Shown piece by piece: positions 11,597-20,063 of a stretch of 52,600 nucleotides of DNA. The notes beneath the pieces are model-generated. The model saw only the letters and a program-made list of their open reading frames with translations, was not told where the DNA came from and searched no databases. Position 1 is the stretch's first letter, and every line of letters starts with the position of its first letter. This DNA is from a virus. The stretch lies in the IMG/VR virus record IMGVR_UViG_3300046003_005111, positions 1-52,600 of that record; one strand, given 5' to 3'. A program made the position numbers and the translations under genes.

Positions 11597-14356
11597 TTAT
11601 ATCGGAGCAACGCCAAAGTCAACAATATAATTCGCACTACCATTGCTGTTTTGTGACATCGTTCTTTTAATCCACTCACCCATCATAACAGGATCTGAAT
11701 CATAAAATTCTTTTGCATTTATTTTTTGAGTACCGTTTTTAGTTTTTGCTTCAAGCTCTCCACTAACAACAACTGTTATTGTTTGTTGACTATTGTTTGT
11801 ATTAGAATTTGCATATTTATTAGCGTTTAATTCTGATATCAAAGCCATGGCTGATCCAGGTGCTCCAGACATTGCCTGTCCATTTGATAAAGCTAGATAA
11901 TCATTAACTTTACTTGCCTCTGCTATTTCAGACCCATATACACCTGGAATTTCTGGGAGACCCATGAAACTTTTTAAAGTTTTATCATCACGTTTTAATC
12001 CTTCTGTTATTAAATCTTGTTTAGCTTGATTACCACCAGTAAAAAGATCTGAAAACTGAGCACCAGAAACTTTAAAATTATTCACCATTCTATCACTCAT
12101 GTAAGTACCAACACTTTGCATACCTAACGCATCGCTTGCAAACATACCAACAAAATCAACAACACCACTAACCCCAGCCGCTAAACCACCTAATAAATCA
12201 TTACCCCATCCAGCTTCATTTTGTTCCTTTCTAACATTTTTTACTTTTTCAGTTAAAGTTGATTTATTATCAATACCCATTGCAGCCGCCTTACCCCTTG
12301 TGTTTTCGTCATTCGACTGCATAGCAATACCAGCGTTTTCCAACATCCCACCAATACCTGTGATATTTTTCATTGATTTAAGTATTTCACCAAATGCAAT
12401 TTTTACGTAAGGTATGACATTATCAAATACAAATTTTATAATACTAGTAAATATTTCCTTCATCTTATCAAAGAAAGCACCATCACCATTCATTATCTTT
12501 CTTATACCACCAATAAATTCAGTGAAACCTGATAAAAACATATCAACACCAGTTCTAAATTTACCACCTGGACTAAAAACATCTTTTATAAGTGGTATCA
12601 ACGTTGATGCGATATCTTTACCTAATTTTTCAATTTCATTTAACAAACCACTATCAGCTAAAAGCTTATTTAATTCTGTAAATAATGGTGTTAAACCAAT
12701 TGCAAATCTTTCTAATATATTATTAAATCTATCTTGTAGTGTTAATCTTTGTTTTGCGGCCTCATCATTAGCTTTTCTTTGATTTAATATTGTTTGTAAC
12801 TGATCTTTACTTGTAATCGAACTAACTAATTTACTAACACCGTTTGGCATTTTAATCTCATATTGACCACTTTTATTTATGGTCATTAAATTAGCCAGAG
12901 ATTGTTTATCATCATCACTAAAACCTACTAAAGAACCAGCTCTCTTACTAAGAGCATTCATTTTATCAGTTGTTTTAGCTTGTTCAATAGCAGCATTAAC
13001 AATACTATCATAATTTTGACCAAGAGATTCAGCAACTTCTTTTAATATTTGACGTTGTGCTGGTGGTATTATGAAATCACCGTTTTTGTTTTTAATCGCT
13101 AAACCTTTTGCTGCGTTAATTAATTTTTCAGCCATTCCATCCGCATTGTTCATTGAATCATACATCAATTGGAATGGATCCCCAAACATTTGTGCAAACT
13201 CACCACCAAGTACTTGTATCTTAGCAGCAGCTTCTACAGCTTTTTCTGGACTAAAGAAAGCATCTTTAAATGATTTTATTGATTCAGCTAAGTTAAATCT
13301 TAACGATTCAGCTTTAGCGGCTAATTTTGTTAAACCCTCAACACTTCTACCAAAACCAGATCCTGTTAAAGCTTTAACAACTTCTGTAGTTGTTTGTAAT
13401 AATTTTGTTTGATTAATATTAAACCTAGCGGCTTCGTTTCTACCTTTTTGAGCAACTTTGAGTGTTGTACCTAAAGAGTAACCTAAATTATCAAATTCAG
13501 CAACCATTTTAGTTACACCTTCAACAGCTAACCCAGTGCTATTACCAAGATTAACAATATCAGTAATTTCTTTCGTACTAAAAATTCGGTTTTTACCCGT
13601 ATCCTCACTAAATCCTTTTATGATTTTACCAACATCTTCTATTTTACCACCATATTCAAGTATTTCATTATATATTGTTGGCATCGCATCTAATAGTCGA
13701 TAATATTCTTTATTGGTCATACCGATATCCGCTGACAATGCACCGACAACTTTTTGCATTTCAAGGAATAACTTCCAAGCTTTTTCAATAGGGAAAATAA
13801 TTTTAAAAATAGCTTTACCGATATCAAACGCAGCACCTAATATATTACCAAACATACTGAATAAACCACCAAAACTTGATGATAAAAAACCACCAACTTT
13901 ACCAAAGATGTTAAGCGCTTGACCCAATTTACTAACGGAAGATTTTGCCATTTCGTAATTTACTTCCTGTATTTCTTTTTCAAGTTCTAACTGGGCTTTT
14001 TTCTTTTTAACTAAATCAGCGGCCGCTTTATTACCTTTTTTTTCGAGTTGCTCAGCAACCTCAGCCATGGTTTTGATTTCAACTTCGGTTTTCTTAAGAC
14101 CTTTTTTAGCTTTTTTAAGATTTTCAGCGTCTTCAGCCATTTCTTTACCAAACCTTTTTAGGTTTTGGTAAACTGATTGTGTTTTTAAATCCCATTCTCT
14201 ACCAGCTGCTTTTTTTGCGTTTATAGCATCATACATCGACAACATCTTATTGATGTGCTCCTCTTCTTGTTGTGCTGTTATGATATTGGCTTTTTTTGCG
14301 GCATCAAGTTTCTTTAACGCCCCATCTAAATTACCAAAAATATCCCCTTGTGCCAT
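11597..14356 (-). CDS. Tail tape measure protein 2
   Basis: The 919-residue protein has a coiled-coil, Lys- and Glu-rich N-terminus (residues about 15-135), then a Gly- and Phe-rich hydrophobic region (about 140-200, for example VGGFLSSSFGGLFSMFGNIL), then a helical middle, which is the usual build of a tape measure. Residues about 205-410 align by eye with the protein encoded just upstream: both contain NRxFS, a FDNLGYSL or FENLGYSL motif, a TGxG(F/I) turn, KDAF and GDPFxLM. It begins MAQGDI against MQGDI in its paralogue. In contractile tails this protein fills the tube during assembly and sets its length. It follows the tail chaperone and tube genes, as expected. It has its own late-type motif upstream. 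Two tape measures side by side are unusual for a T4-like phage. Confidence 0.85.
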   Translation of the reverse strand: MAQGDIFGNLDGALKKLDAAKKANIITAQQEEEHINKMLSMYDAINAKKAAGREWDLKTQSVYQNLKRFGKEMAEDAENLKKAKKGLKKTEVEIKTMAEVAEQLEKKGNKAAADLVKKKKAQLELEKEIQEVNYEMAKSSVSKLGQALNIFGKVGGFLSSSFGGLFSMFGNILGAAFDIGKAIFKIIFPIEKAWKLFLEMQKVVGALSADIGMTNKEYYRLLDAMPTIYNEILEYGGKIEDVGKIIKGFSEDTGKNRIFSTKEITDIVNLGNSTGLAVEGVTKMVAEFDNLGYSLGTTLKVAQKGRNEAARFNINQTKLLQTTTEVVKALTGSGFGRSVEGLTKLAAKAESLRFNLAESIKSFKDAFFSPEKAVEAAAKIQVLGGEFAQMFGDPFQLMYDSMNNADGMAEKLINAAKGLAIKNKNGDFIIPPAQRQILKEVAESLGQNYDSIVNAAIEQAKTTDKMNALSKRAGSLVGFSDDDKQSLANLMTINKSGQYEIKMPNGVSKLVSSITSKDQLQTILNQRKANDEAAKQRLTLQDRFNNILERFAIGLTPLFTELNKLLADSGLLNEIEKLGKDIASTLIPLIKDVFSPGGKFRTGVDMFLSGFTEFIGGIRKIMNGDGAFFDKMKEIFTSIIKFVFDNVIPYVKIAFGEILKSMKNITGIGGMLENAGIAMQSNDENTRGKAAAMGIDNKSTLTEKVKNVRKEQNEAGWGNDLLGGLAAGVSGVVDFVGMFASDALGMQSVGTYMSDRMVNNFKVSGAQFSDLFTGGNQAKQDLITEGLKRDDKTLKSFMGLPEIPGVYGSEIAEASKVNDYLALSNGQAMSGAPGSAMALISELNANKYANSNTNNSQQTITVVVSGELEAKTKNGTQKINAKEFYDSDPVMMGEWIKRTMSQNSNGSANYIVDFGVAPI

Positions 14357-14385
14357 ATATTAAATTTAATGATTATTGCTTAACT

Positions 14386-14394
14386 ATAAATATT
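14386..14394 (-). promoter_or_regulatory. Late-type motif before tape measure 2
   Basis: The minus strand reads TTTAATATTTATAGTTAAGC, with the AATATTTAT core 30-38 bases before the ATG at 14356. It lies in the 53-base gap between the two tape measure genes, so the second may be transcribed on its own as well as by read-through. Confidence 0.45.
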
Positions 14395-14409
14395 AAACAT
14401 TATATTTTA

Positions 14410-16992
14410 TTATGAATAATAGACCATTTGGTTTATTATTTGTTTGGATACAATGTTCGTTGCCTCTTTAATACCACCACTATCTAAATCATGTTGTGTC
14501 ATATCGATTGTACCCGTTAAATTTATATTAACCACTGGTTTTTTTACGGACGCTATTTGATTAGCTTTTTCATTAAAAAATAATACAGCATCATCTTTTC
14601 TACCTTGTAATATCTTACCGTTTGCAAAAACAACTGGCCCCTTTGTATTTAATGGATTTAAAATTGGGTTATTATCCATCTTAAATGGTACCGAAACATT
14701 TGGTGTATTTTGCTCATAACCCATAAAATTTGGGGTTGGCGTTGTATTAATAGCTTTGGTTGTTTTTTTACCTTCAGCAGCTTTTTTGTTTGCCGCATCA
14801 ATTTTTTGTTTTAAATCAGTAAGTTTACTTAAATCAATTTTATCTTCATCTAAATTTGATGTATTATAAGCTTTTACATCCTCTATTAAACCTGGTAAAG
14901 CTTCTTTTGCTAAAAAACTATCTTCACCACCAGATAAAACAGCTTTAGATTTCATTTGTAAACCATAACCTTTCATTGAATCAAAACCAAATAACTCACC
15001 CAAATTTTCAATTAGAATCCCACCCGTATATTGTAAGTAAGGTATAACATTAACTTTAAATAACGAAAAAATTAAAACACCAGTTTCAGAAATTCTTTGA
15101 CCAAGTTCTTTTTTCGGATCCATCCATATGTCGAATAATTTATGAAAAATATTTTTAATCGTAACAAAACCATCAAATACTAATTTTCTAAAATTACCAT
15201 TTTCAGAAAAAGCTTCGTGTATAAAATCAATCATATTAGTTGATATATCTTTAGCTAAATTTTCTATATCACCTATTGTGTTATGGTTATCAAATAAATT
15301 ATTCAGTTCAATAAAAACTTGTGAAAAACCAATACTAAATCTATCGATTGCAATACCAATTCTTTCAGCTAATGTTTTTCTAAGTAAGGCTGTTTGTTCG
15401 TTTTTTCTTTCTTGATTTAAAATACCGTATATTTCTGCCGTGCCTGGTGTTTCTTCTAGTCTTCGTATAATTCCGTTTGATAACATTATACTATAAGAAC
15501 CATCCTCATTCATTGTCATTAAATTAGTTAGTAAAGTATTTTGTTCATCAGTTAATCCGAATGTTTTAACACCTTTACTTCTTAAAGCTTCTATTTTATC
15601 ATTATATTTAGCGTCCTCAATAGCGGCGTTAAATAATTCATCTGCATCTTGATTTATTGTTTTAGCAAATTCTCTTATTAATTCACGATCTTCTGGTGAT
15701 ATTTGAAAACCATTTCTACCTTTAAACGCTTTACCTTTAACAACTTCCATTAAATCAGCTGTTAATTGTAATGGATCTTCTATACTTTTTGCCATTAACG
15801 TAAAAGGGTCACCGAAGTAAAAAGCGAATTTACCACCAAGTAATTTAGCTGTCGATGCAACTTCTATCGCTGTTTCTGGATCGGTAAAAGCGTCTTTAAA
15901 AGCACCAACACTTTTTTTAACATCAACTCTAGCTTTTTGTGTTTTAATAACTAATTTAACCATACCCTCTAAACCTTTTTGGATACCAAAACCTGTTAAT
16001 TCAGTAACCAATTCACTAGTTTTTTTAAGAACCGTTGTTTGGTTTTGAGAAACTGCCATAGACTTTCCTCTAACATATTTTGTAAAACCTAATGTCTTAT
16101 CTAATGAATATCCTAAATTTTCAAAATTACCGATTAATTCACCAGCCGCATCAACACCAAGTCCAGTCCCTAAACCAAGTTCAATTATTGATTTAAATTG
16201 CTCACCGCTAAAAACCCTATTTCTATTTGTTAATTTGTTATAACCTTCATAAGCTTCACCAACTTGCTCAATAGTACCACCAACATCTAAAACTTCGTTC
16301 ATTATTAATGGCATGTTATTAAAAAAACGCTTAGATTCTGACGCTAATAAACCAGAATCCGCTGAAACTTTACCGACAAGTCTTTGCATTTCTAAAAACT
16401 TCTCGTACACAGCACCAATACCCATATCAACACCAAGTACATTCTGTAAAAATGAAAAACCTATTTTAACAATACTAACAGCAACATTAAATAACATTTT
16501 TGCTGCGCTAATAATAAGACCACCAACCACCATTATGGCGGCTAAATAAGGGTTACCAGATTTTGCCCCAGATTCAACCGAACTTGTGACATCATCCATA
16601 GCTTCTTTAATATCTTTTTCAATTTCTAACTGAACCCTTCTTTTGTGTAAAGCTTTACCTAATTCATTTTTATGGTTAGCTATTGCATCATTTTCTTTTT
16701 CTTTATAAAGATTTATCTGTTCGTCAAGAAATCGTATTCTATCTTTATTTTTTTGGCGTTCTTTATAAATCTTTTCTTTTTCTTTTTGTACTCTTTTAAA
16801 ATACCCCCATAAACTTTCGTTTTTGGCATTCCATCGATACATTTCTTCTTTTTGGGCAATAGCATCGTTATACGTATCAATTACATCTTGTACGTACCTT
16901 TCAATCATTTGTTGTGAATTGGCTGAAGCTGCTGTATTAACTTGCAACTTTTTAACCATCTCATCTATCGCTGATGATATATCCCCTTGCAT
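14410..16992 (-). CDS. Tail tape measure protein 1
   Basis: The 860-residue protein has the same layout as the one downstream: a charged coiled coil (residues about 15-140, rich in Lys, Glu and Arg), a Gly/Ile/Val-rich hydrophobic segment (about 150-195, LAAIMVVGGLIISAAKMLFN), then conserved helical blocks including FENLGYSLDKTLGF, VGAFKDAFTDPETAIEVAS and FYFGDPFTLM. These blocks align with FDNLGYSL, IKSFKDAFFSPEKAVEAAA and MFGDPFQLM in the paralogue. The start ATG lies two bases after the stop of the 244-residue gene. Tape measures act as a ruler for tail length and may enter the host envelope on injection; the hydrophobic segment fits that. The paralogy is seen directly; the role is inferred from family build and gene order. 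Confidence 0.85.
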   Translation of the reverse strand: MQGDISSAIDEMVKKLQVNTAASANSQQMIERYVQDVIDTYNDAIAQKEEMYRWNAKNESLWGYFKRVQKEKEKIYKERQKNKDRIRFLDEQINLYKEKENDAIANHKNELGKALHKRRVQLEIEKDIKEAMDDVTSSVESGAKSGNPYLAAIMVVGGLIISAAKMLFNVAVSIVKIGFSFLQNVLGVDMGIGAVYEKFLEMQRLVGKVSADSGLLASESKRFFNNMPLIMNEVLDVGGTIEQVGEAYEGYNKLTNRNRVFSGEQFKSIIELGLGTGLGVDAAGELIGNFENLGYSLDKTLGFTKYVRGKSMAVSQNQTTVLKKTSELVTELTGFGIQKGLEGMVKLVIKTQKARVDVKKSVGAFKDAFTDPETAIEVASTAKLLGGKFAFYFGDPFTLMAKSIEDPLQLTADLMEVVKGKAFKGRNGFQISPEDRELIREFAKTINQDADELFNAAIEDAKYNDKIEALRSKGVKTFGLTDEQNTLLTNLMTMNEDGSYSIMLSNGIIRRLEETPGTAEIYGILNQERKNEQTALLRKTLAERIGIAIDRFSIGFSQVFIELNNLFDNHNTIGDIENLAKDISTNMIDFIHEAFSENGNFRKLVFDGFVTIKNIFHKLFDIWMDPKKELGQRISETGVLIFSLFKVNVIPYLQYTGGILIENLGELFGFDSMKGYGLQMKSKAVLSGGEDSFLAKEALPGLIEDVKAYNTSNLDEDKIDLSKLTDLKQKIDAANKKAAEGKKTTKAINTTPTPNFMGYEQNTPNVSVPFKMDNNPILNPLNTKGPVVFANGKILQGRKDDAVLFFNEKANQIASVKKPVVNINLTGTIDMTQHDLDSGGIKEATNIVSKQIINQMVYYS

Positions 16993-16994
16993 TA

Positions 16995-17729
16995 TTAAAA
17001 AGTAACAATTATTTGTCTACCACTTTTTTTTATATCCGTAAATTTTTTAGGTAAAACCCTATTTACGTAATCCACATTAGCTTTATTTTTAAAATAATCT
17101 ATGATTTTATCGATTGTTGACCCAGAAATATTATTAAACTCAATTTTTTTTGTTACCTTCTGTTCATTTACATGTACGACCACTGTATCATTATCGGTAT
17201 TTATTTTAATGTCATTAGGGTCATTTGGATTTTTTTGTATAGTAACATCTGTGTTTTTAAAATTATCATTACCTAAAATACCTTGTAAATTTTTTTTATT
17301 TAAAAAATCAAGATTTCGTTCATATTTAATTTTAACATCTGAATATTTTTTGTTATCAATAAAATAAGCTATTGTTAATATAATAAGTGATAAATCTTCC
17401 GCGACACCCAAAACATTATTATCATATTTAAGATTTGAGTATATACCCTTATGATGTTTACCAGCAATCGCTAATAAATTATCTTCAACTTTATCAATGC
17501 TAGCCGAAGCTCTATTAGCGGAAACATTAGCAGCAACGTTAGCTTTAATATCATTATCTTTAGCTAAAAATTCTTGAAATGACAATGGTTCAATTTCTTT
17601 AGTATATTCAGCGTCCGTTTTTTTTGGGTCTGAACTTTTAATATCAGGTAAATCCTCAAATTCAACTCTTTCATCCAACTTATTGAAAAGTTTTTCTAAT
17701 TGGGTTTCTGTTATAATATATTTTTTCAT
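16995..17729 (-). CDS. Unknown virion-region protein
   Basis: I do not recognise this 244-residue protein. It begins MKKYIITETQLEKLF, a short leader like those I recall at the N-terminus of many unrelated marine phage proteins, followed by an acidic, Ala- and Asp-rich region (residues 20-85), a helical segment with a short hydrophobic stretch (LSLIILTIAYFID, about 112-124) and a basic C-terminus with beta strands ending in RQIIVTF. It sits between the tail chaperone and the first tape measure, just after a terminator, and carries its own late-type motif. A tape-measure partner or a packaged virion protein is possible; neither can be shown from the sequence. Confidence 0.7.
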   Translation of the reverse strand: MKKYIITETQLEKLFNKLDERVEFEDLPDIKSSDPKKTDAEYTKEIEPLSFQEFLAKDNDIKANVAANVSANRASASIDKVEDNLLAIAGKHHKGIYSNLKYDNNVLGVAEDLSLIILTIAYFIDNKKYSDVKIKYERNLDFLNKKNLQGILGNDNFKNTDVTIQKNPNDPNDIKINTDNDTVVVHVNEQKVTKKIEFNNISGSTIDKIIDYFKNKANVDYVNRVLPKKFTDIKKSGRQIIVTF

Positions 17730-17743
17730 AAATGTGTTTTAAT

Positions 17744-17752
17744 ATAAATATC
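17744..17752 (-). promoter_or_regulatory. Late-type promoter motif before the 244-residue gene
   Basis: The minus strand reads GATATTTATATTAAAA, starting 23 bases before the ATG at 17729. It is almost the same as the plus-strand elements before the fucosyltransferase and the small terminase candidate (TATTTATATTAAATAA in both). It lies just downstream of a terminator, the expected place for a promoter that restarts transcription. Confidence 0.55.
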
Positions 17753-17763
17753 GAATAAAACAA

Positions 17764-17788
17764 AAAACCCACCTTGATAGTGGGTTTT
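17764..17788 (-). terminator. Rho-independent terminator after the tail chaperone genes
   Basis: A 9-base-pair stem (17764-17772 with 17780-17788) closes a 7-base loop. On the minus strand the 3' side runs GTGGGTTTTTTG, giving a U tract. It begins 3 bases after the last codon of the short chaperone frame and separates it from the next gene, which has its own promoter-like motif. Confidence 0.8.
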
Positions 17789-17790
17789 AT

Positions 17791-17964
17791 TTATCTTCTA
17801 CCAGCTTTCGCCTTGCTCATCTCTCTTTCTCTTGCTTCTTTTATTTTTTCATTCTCTTCCATCAAAATATCAATAAATTTCCTTCTTTCAAAAACTGGCA
17901 TTGCCATTACATCAGCATAGGTAAAATTAGCGTGCTTAACCAGGATATATGATTCATACATCAT
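17791..17964 (-). CDS. Small tail assembly chaperone, second frame (possible frameshift product)
   Basis: The frame ends at 17791 and is open back to an ATG at 18054, overlapping the gp26-like gene by 77 bases in another frame. The conserved-looking part is the last 57 residues, starting at a double ATG (17964, 17961): YESYILVKHANFTYADVMAM, then PVFERRKFIDILMEENEK and a basic tail. A helix reading MPxxERRxFIxxL is familiar from small proteins that follow the T4-like tail chaperone gene. I chose 17964 because a weak Shine-Dalgarno, AGGAA, lies 5 bases upstream. The alternative is fusion to the gp26-like protein by a -2 or +1 shift at a run of nine U (18023-18031) or at the GTT TGA stop, as other tailed phages do for this gene pair. 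The sequence cannot decide between them. Confidence 0.65.
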   Translation of the reverse strand: MMYESYILVKHANFTYADVMAMPVFERRKFIDILMEENEKIKEAREREMSKAKAGRR

Positions 17965-17977
17965 CTGGTTCCTATAA

Positions 17978-18736
17978 TCAAACGTAAGGCCAAAGAAATT
18001 TGGCTGTAATAGGAAGTTCACCAAAAAAAAACTCTCCACTCGGAGCTTGTACATTAATAGTTAAATCAAGACCTGGTTCATTGTCAGATAAATGCTTCCT
18101 AAACTCAGCTGAATCCATTGGTGACATGGTATCAATAAATTGTGCAATAGCAGCCTTTTCTCTAATACCATCAATCTCAGTAATTTGACTTTGTAATCTA
18201 AGCGTCATAACTTGGCTAATCGCATTTGAACCCATTTTTTTGGTTCTTGATTGATCTTCTTTAACCAACTTATCATCTTCATCAGACGTTAAATATTTAA
18301 ATTTAACCGTTTTTTTGCATTTTGGTAACGTAAATGAACACTCACCGTTTTCATCTGGTTTTAACGCATTTTCTTTTATTGGTAATTGACTGATATCAAT
18401 ATCCTCTGTAAATTTTTCATTTGTTTTAGGGTCAGTTAATTCTACTGGGTAGATCTCACCATAACCTGTTGCTCTTAAAAAGAAGATAATAGCGTTTCTA
18501 TCACCTGGTAATAATTGACCAGCTTTGATATCTTTATCTAAAATCTTTTTTTCTAATAAAACATCTAAAACTTTACCACTTTGTAATAAGTTTGGTGATG
18601 TTAAAATGTTCTCATCAGCAGCTGTCATATAAGCAACCTTGATAGTATCTTTTTTGTTTTTGTAAAATTTACCACCTGAAGGTAAGCTAATCACATCATG
18701 TGCTGGTTCAAAGTAAACTTGTTGTTCGTTATCCAT
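17978..18736 (-). CDS. Tail assembly chaperone / baseplate hub protein, gp26-like
   Basis: The 252-residue protein opens with the signature of the T4 gp26-type baseplate family: LPSGGKFY, then VAYMTAADENILTSPNLL, followed by SGKVLDVLL and a segment GDRNAIIFFLRATGYG. These residues (about 18-100) are the best conserved part. The rest is a small beta domain with a CSFTLPKCKK strand pair and a helical C-terminus. T4 gp26 is about 208 residues and acts in hub assembly; in related phages the protein behaves as a chaperone for the tape measure. It lies upstream of the tape measures and overlaps a short second frame, as chaperone genes often do. Its leader is A-rich (AAATAAATAAAAAATATGG), like those of the sheath and tube genes. 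Confidence 0.75.
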   Translation of the reverse strand: MDNEQQVYFEPAHDVISLPSGGKFYKNKKDTIKVAYMTAADENILTSPNLLQSGKVLDVLLEKKILDKDIKAGQLLPGDRNAIIFFLRATGYGEIYPVELTDPKTNEKFTEDIDISQLPIKENALKPDENGECSFTLPKCKKTVKFKYLTSDEDDKLVKEDQSRTKKMGSNAISQVMTLRLQSQITEIDGIREKAAIAQFIDTMSPMDSAEFRKHLSDNEPGLDLTINVQAPSGEFFFGELPITAKFLWPYV

Positions 18737-18852
18737 ATTTTTTATTTATTTAGATTAATTATAGTACATTATTAAATAGTGTAAACAGTATTTTTTTTAA
18801 AATATACAATTTACCCCGTTTTTAATAATACTTATTATAATAATACGCAGAT

Positions 18853-19254
18853 ATGGCCAAAAAGAAAAGAAAAATTGGAAAATTATTTAAAAAAATGGGT
18901 GGTACTTCAAATCTTGAGGTATCTTTCGCTGAAATACTTACGAGTTTAAATATAAAATTTGAACAACATTTTGTTTTTAAAAAAAGAGAATTTGATTTTT
19001 TATTAACTGAACATAATATTTTGGTTGAAACTCATGGTTGTTTTTTCCACTGTTGCAAAAAACACAATCCAGAGGCTAAATACGCCTTTCAAAGACGAAA
19101 CCTAAAGAATGATCAGTACAAAGTTAAACTGGTCAAATTTGACCCCACATACACCTTATTAGTCATTTGGGAACATGAGGTGAATACCCAAACAGTACTA
19201 ACGGAAAAAATTAATACTTTCATCGGAAAATATAGTAAATTACTAAATGAATAA
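18853..19254 (+). CDS. Vsr-like endonuclease, probable free-standing homing enzyme
   Basis: The 133-residue protein has the core of the Vsr/EDxHD nuclease fold: an acidic helix residue (NLEVSFAEIL, Glu22), EFDFLL with Asp about 48, then VETHGCFFHCCKKH (about 56-69), which parallels the VDGCFWHGC block of Vsr, an RNLKNDQYK helix (about 82-90), and LLVIWEHEV near residue 110, as in the RIWEHEV end of Vsr. Vsr proper nicks T:G mismatches; small orphan relatives in phages are usually homing endonucleases. It is the only plus-strand gene in the left-hand tail block, lying between tube and gp26-like genes that are neighbours in related phages. The basic N-terminus (MAKKKRKIGKLFKK) may bind DNA. The fold is seen in the motifs; the homing role is inferred from context. 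Confidence 0.75.
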   Translation: MAKKKRKIGKLFKKMGGTSNLEVSFAEILTSLNIKFEQHFVFKKREFDFLLTEHNILVETHGCFFHCCKKHNPEAKYAFQRRNLKNDQYKVKLVKFDPTYTLLVIWEHEVNTQTVLTEKINTFIGKYSKLLNE

Positions 19255-19258
19255 AAAA

Positions 19259-19282
19259 AAAGGGGTCGCATAGCACCCCTTT
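19259..19282 (-). terminator. Terminator after the tail tube gene, shared with the nuclease gene
   Basis: An 8-base-pair stem (19259-19266 with 19275-19282) encloses an 8-base loop. On the minus strand it is followed by a run of T residues, so it would end the tube transcript 21 bases after its stop. It also lies just past the stop of the convergent nuclease gene, but on the plus strand the T tract is poor, so termination there would be weaker. Confidence 0.8.
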
Positions 19283-19302
19283 GTAAAATTAATTGAAAAA
19301 TT

Positions 19303-19791
19303 CTAGTAAACCAATATACAACGATCCATTCTCAATGTAACCGTAATATCTGCAATTTCATCATCGCTGTATTCTAACGATCCAAAATCAGCATTGGTTA
19401 TAAATGTACCTTGAAGGATCCATTTTTCTACAACAACACCCGTTGGATCAAGCATTTCTAATTCTATATCTTTTTTATAACCAGCAGCATAACCCATTCT
19501 ACCAGTAACAGACTCAGCATGTAAACGAACCCATTCCATTAACGCTTGTGAAGCAGAAGGACCGATAGGATCTTTAAACGTAACGTCAATAGCATCCCAT
19601 GTAAATCTACCAGCTACATATGTAGAAGTATTTAAAAACGGTATCTCAACTTCGTTTATTGCGATTTTAGGTCTTGATGTAGAGATTACAAACCACTCGT
19701 TAATTCCAAGTGAGCTTGGGAATCTTAAAATAAATCTGTTCTTTCTTTTTGGTTCGTAAGGAACAGGCATTTTCATTAATAAGTTAGCCAT
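19303..19791 (-). CDS. Tail tube protein, gp19-like
   Basis: The 162-residue length matches T4 gp19 (163). The protein has the tail tube order: an N-terminal KRKNRFILRFPSSLGI strand, SRPKIAINEVEIPFLNTSTY (about 40-59), a FTWDAIDVTFKDPIG strand-loop (about 64-78), a helix with ALMEWVRLHAESV, then KDIELEMLDPTGVVVEKWIL and the closing ITVTLRMDRCIL strand. These parts form the beta barrel and the loops by which hexameric rings stack in the tube of T4 and related contractile machines. It lies downstream of the sheath gene, as in T4. It has its own late-type motif and terminator, as expected for a very highly expressed protein. Confidence 0.9.
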   Translation of the reverse strand: MANLLMKMPVPYEPKRKNRFILRFPSSLGINEWFVISTSRPKIAINEVEIPFLNTSTYVAGRFTWDAIDVTFKDPIGPSASQALMEWVRLHAESVTGRMGYAAGYKKDIELEMLDPTGVVVEKWILQGTFITNADFGSLEYSDDEIADITVTLRMDRCILVY

Positions 19792-19828
19792 ATTTTTTCT
19801 TTATTTAGTTTTGTTTTATTGTTTATTA

Positions 19829-19837
19829 ATAAATATC
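19829..19837 (-). promoter_or_regulatory. Late-type motif before the tail tube gene
   Basis: The minus strand reads AAAGATATTTATTAATAAAC, with GATATTTAT lying 38-46 bases before the ATG. The same spacing is found before the sheath gene (also 38-46). Both genes then share an A-rich leader with AACTAAATA ahead of the start. Confidence 0.5.
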
Positions 19838-19885
19838 TTTATTTTTGTATTTGTACACTTTTTTTAAAAAAATATTTAGGAATAC

Positions 19886-19916
19886 TTGACTTTTCGCGTT
19901 TTTTATATTATTTTTG
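19886..19916 (+). promoter_or_regulatory. Bacteroidota-type promoter match, facing into the sheath-tube gap
   Basis: TTG (19886-19888, within CTTGAC) is followed after 20 bases by TATTTTTG (19909-19916), which fits the TAnnTTTG element of Bacteroidota housekeeping promoters. It points along the plus strand, where no protein gene follows, so it would make either a short RNA or an antisense transcript to the sheath gene. In such AT-rich DNA a chance match is possible. Confidence 0.35.
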
Positions 19917-19947
19917 TTAAGGTACTTAACCAAAGTACTCTATTCAT

Positions 19948-19997
19948 ATAGTACTATAATATATTATCTATTATATTCTATTATATATATGTACTAT
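19948..19997. repeat. Imperfect AT-rich palindrome
   Basis: ATAGTAC at 19948-19954 pairs with GTACTAT at 19991-19997, and the AT stretches inside these arms are largely complementary, which allows a hairpin of roughly 16 base pairs with a few mismatches and an AT loop. It lies between the plus-strand promoter match and the GC-rich terminator hairpin. Confidence 0.6.
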
Positions 19998-20063
19998 ATA
20001 TTATTTTTCTTTGTTACTTTCTTTTTAACCACCAGCATAAATTAACCAACGATAAAAAAAATA

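Noticed and set aside
18023-18031. Treating the nine-A run as a sequencing error that breaks one chaperone gene
   Set aside because: Both frames have sensible ends, the upstream frame already covers a full gp26-like length, and overlapping chaperone frames are normal at this location. An error cannot be fully ruled out without reads.
19921-20040. Origin of replication in the AT-rich palindrome region
   Set aside because: AT richness and one palindrome alone are not enough; there are no iterated protein-binding repeats, and the gap is better explained by promoters and a terminator.
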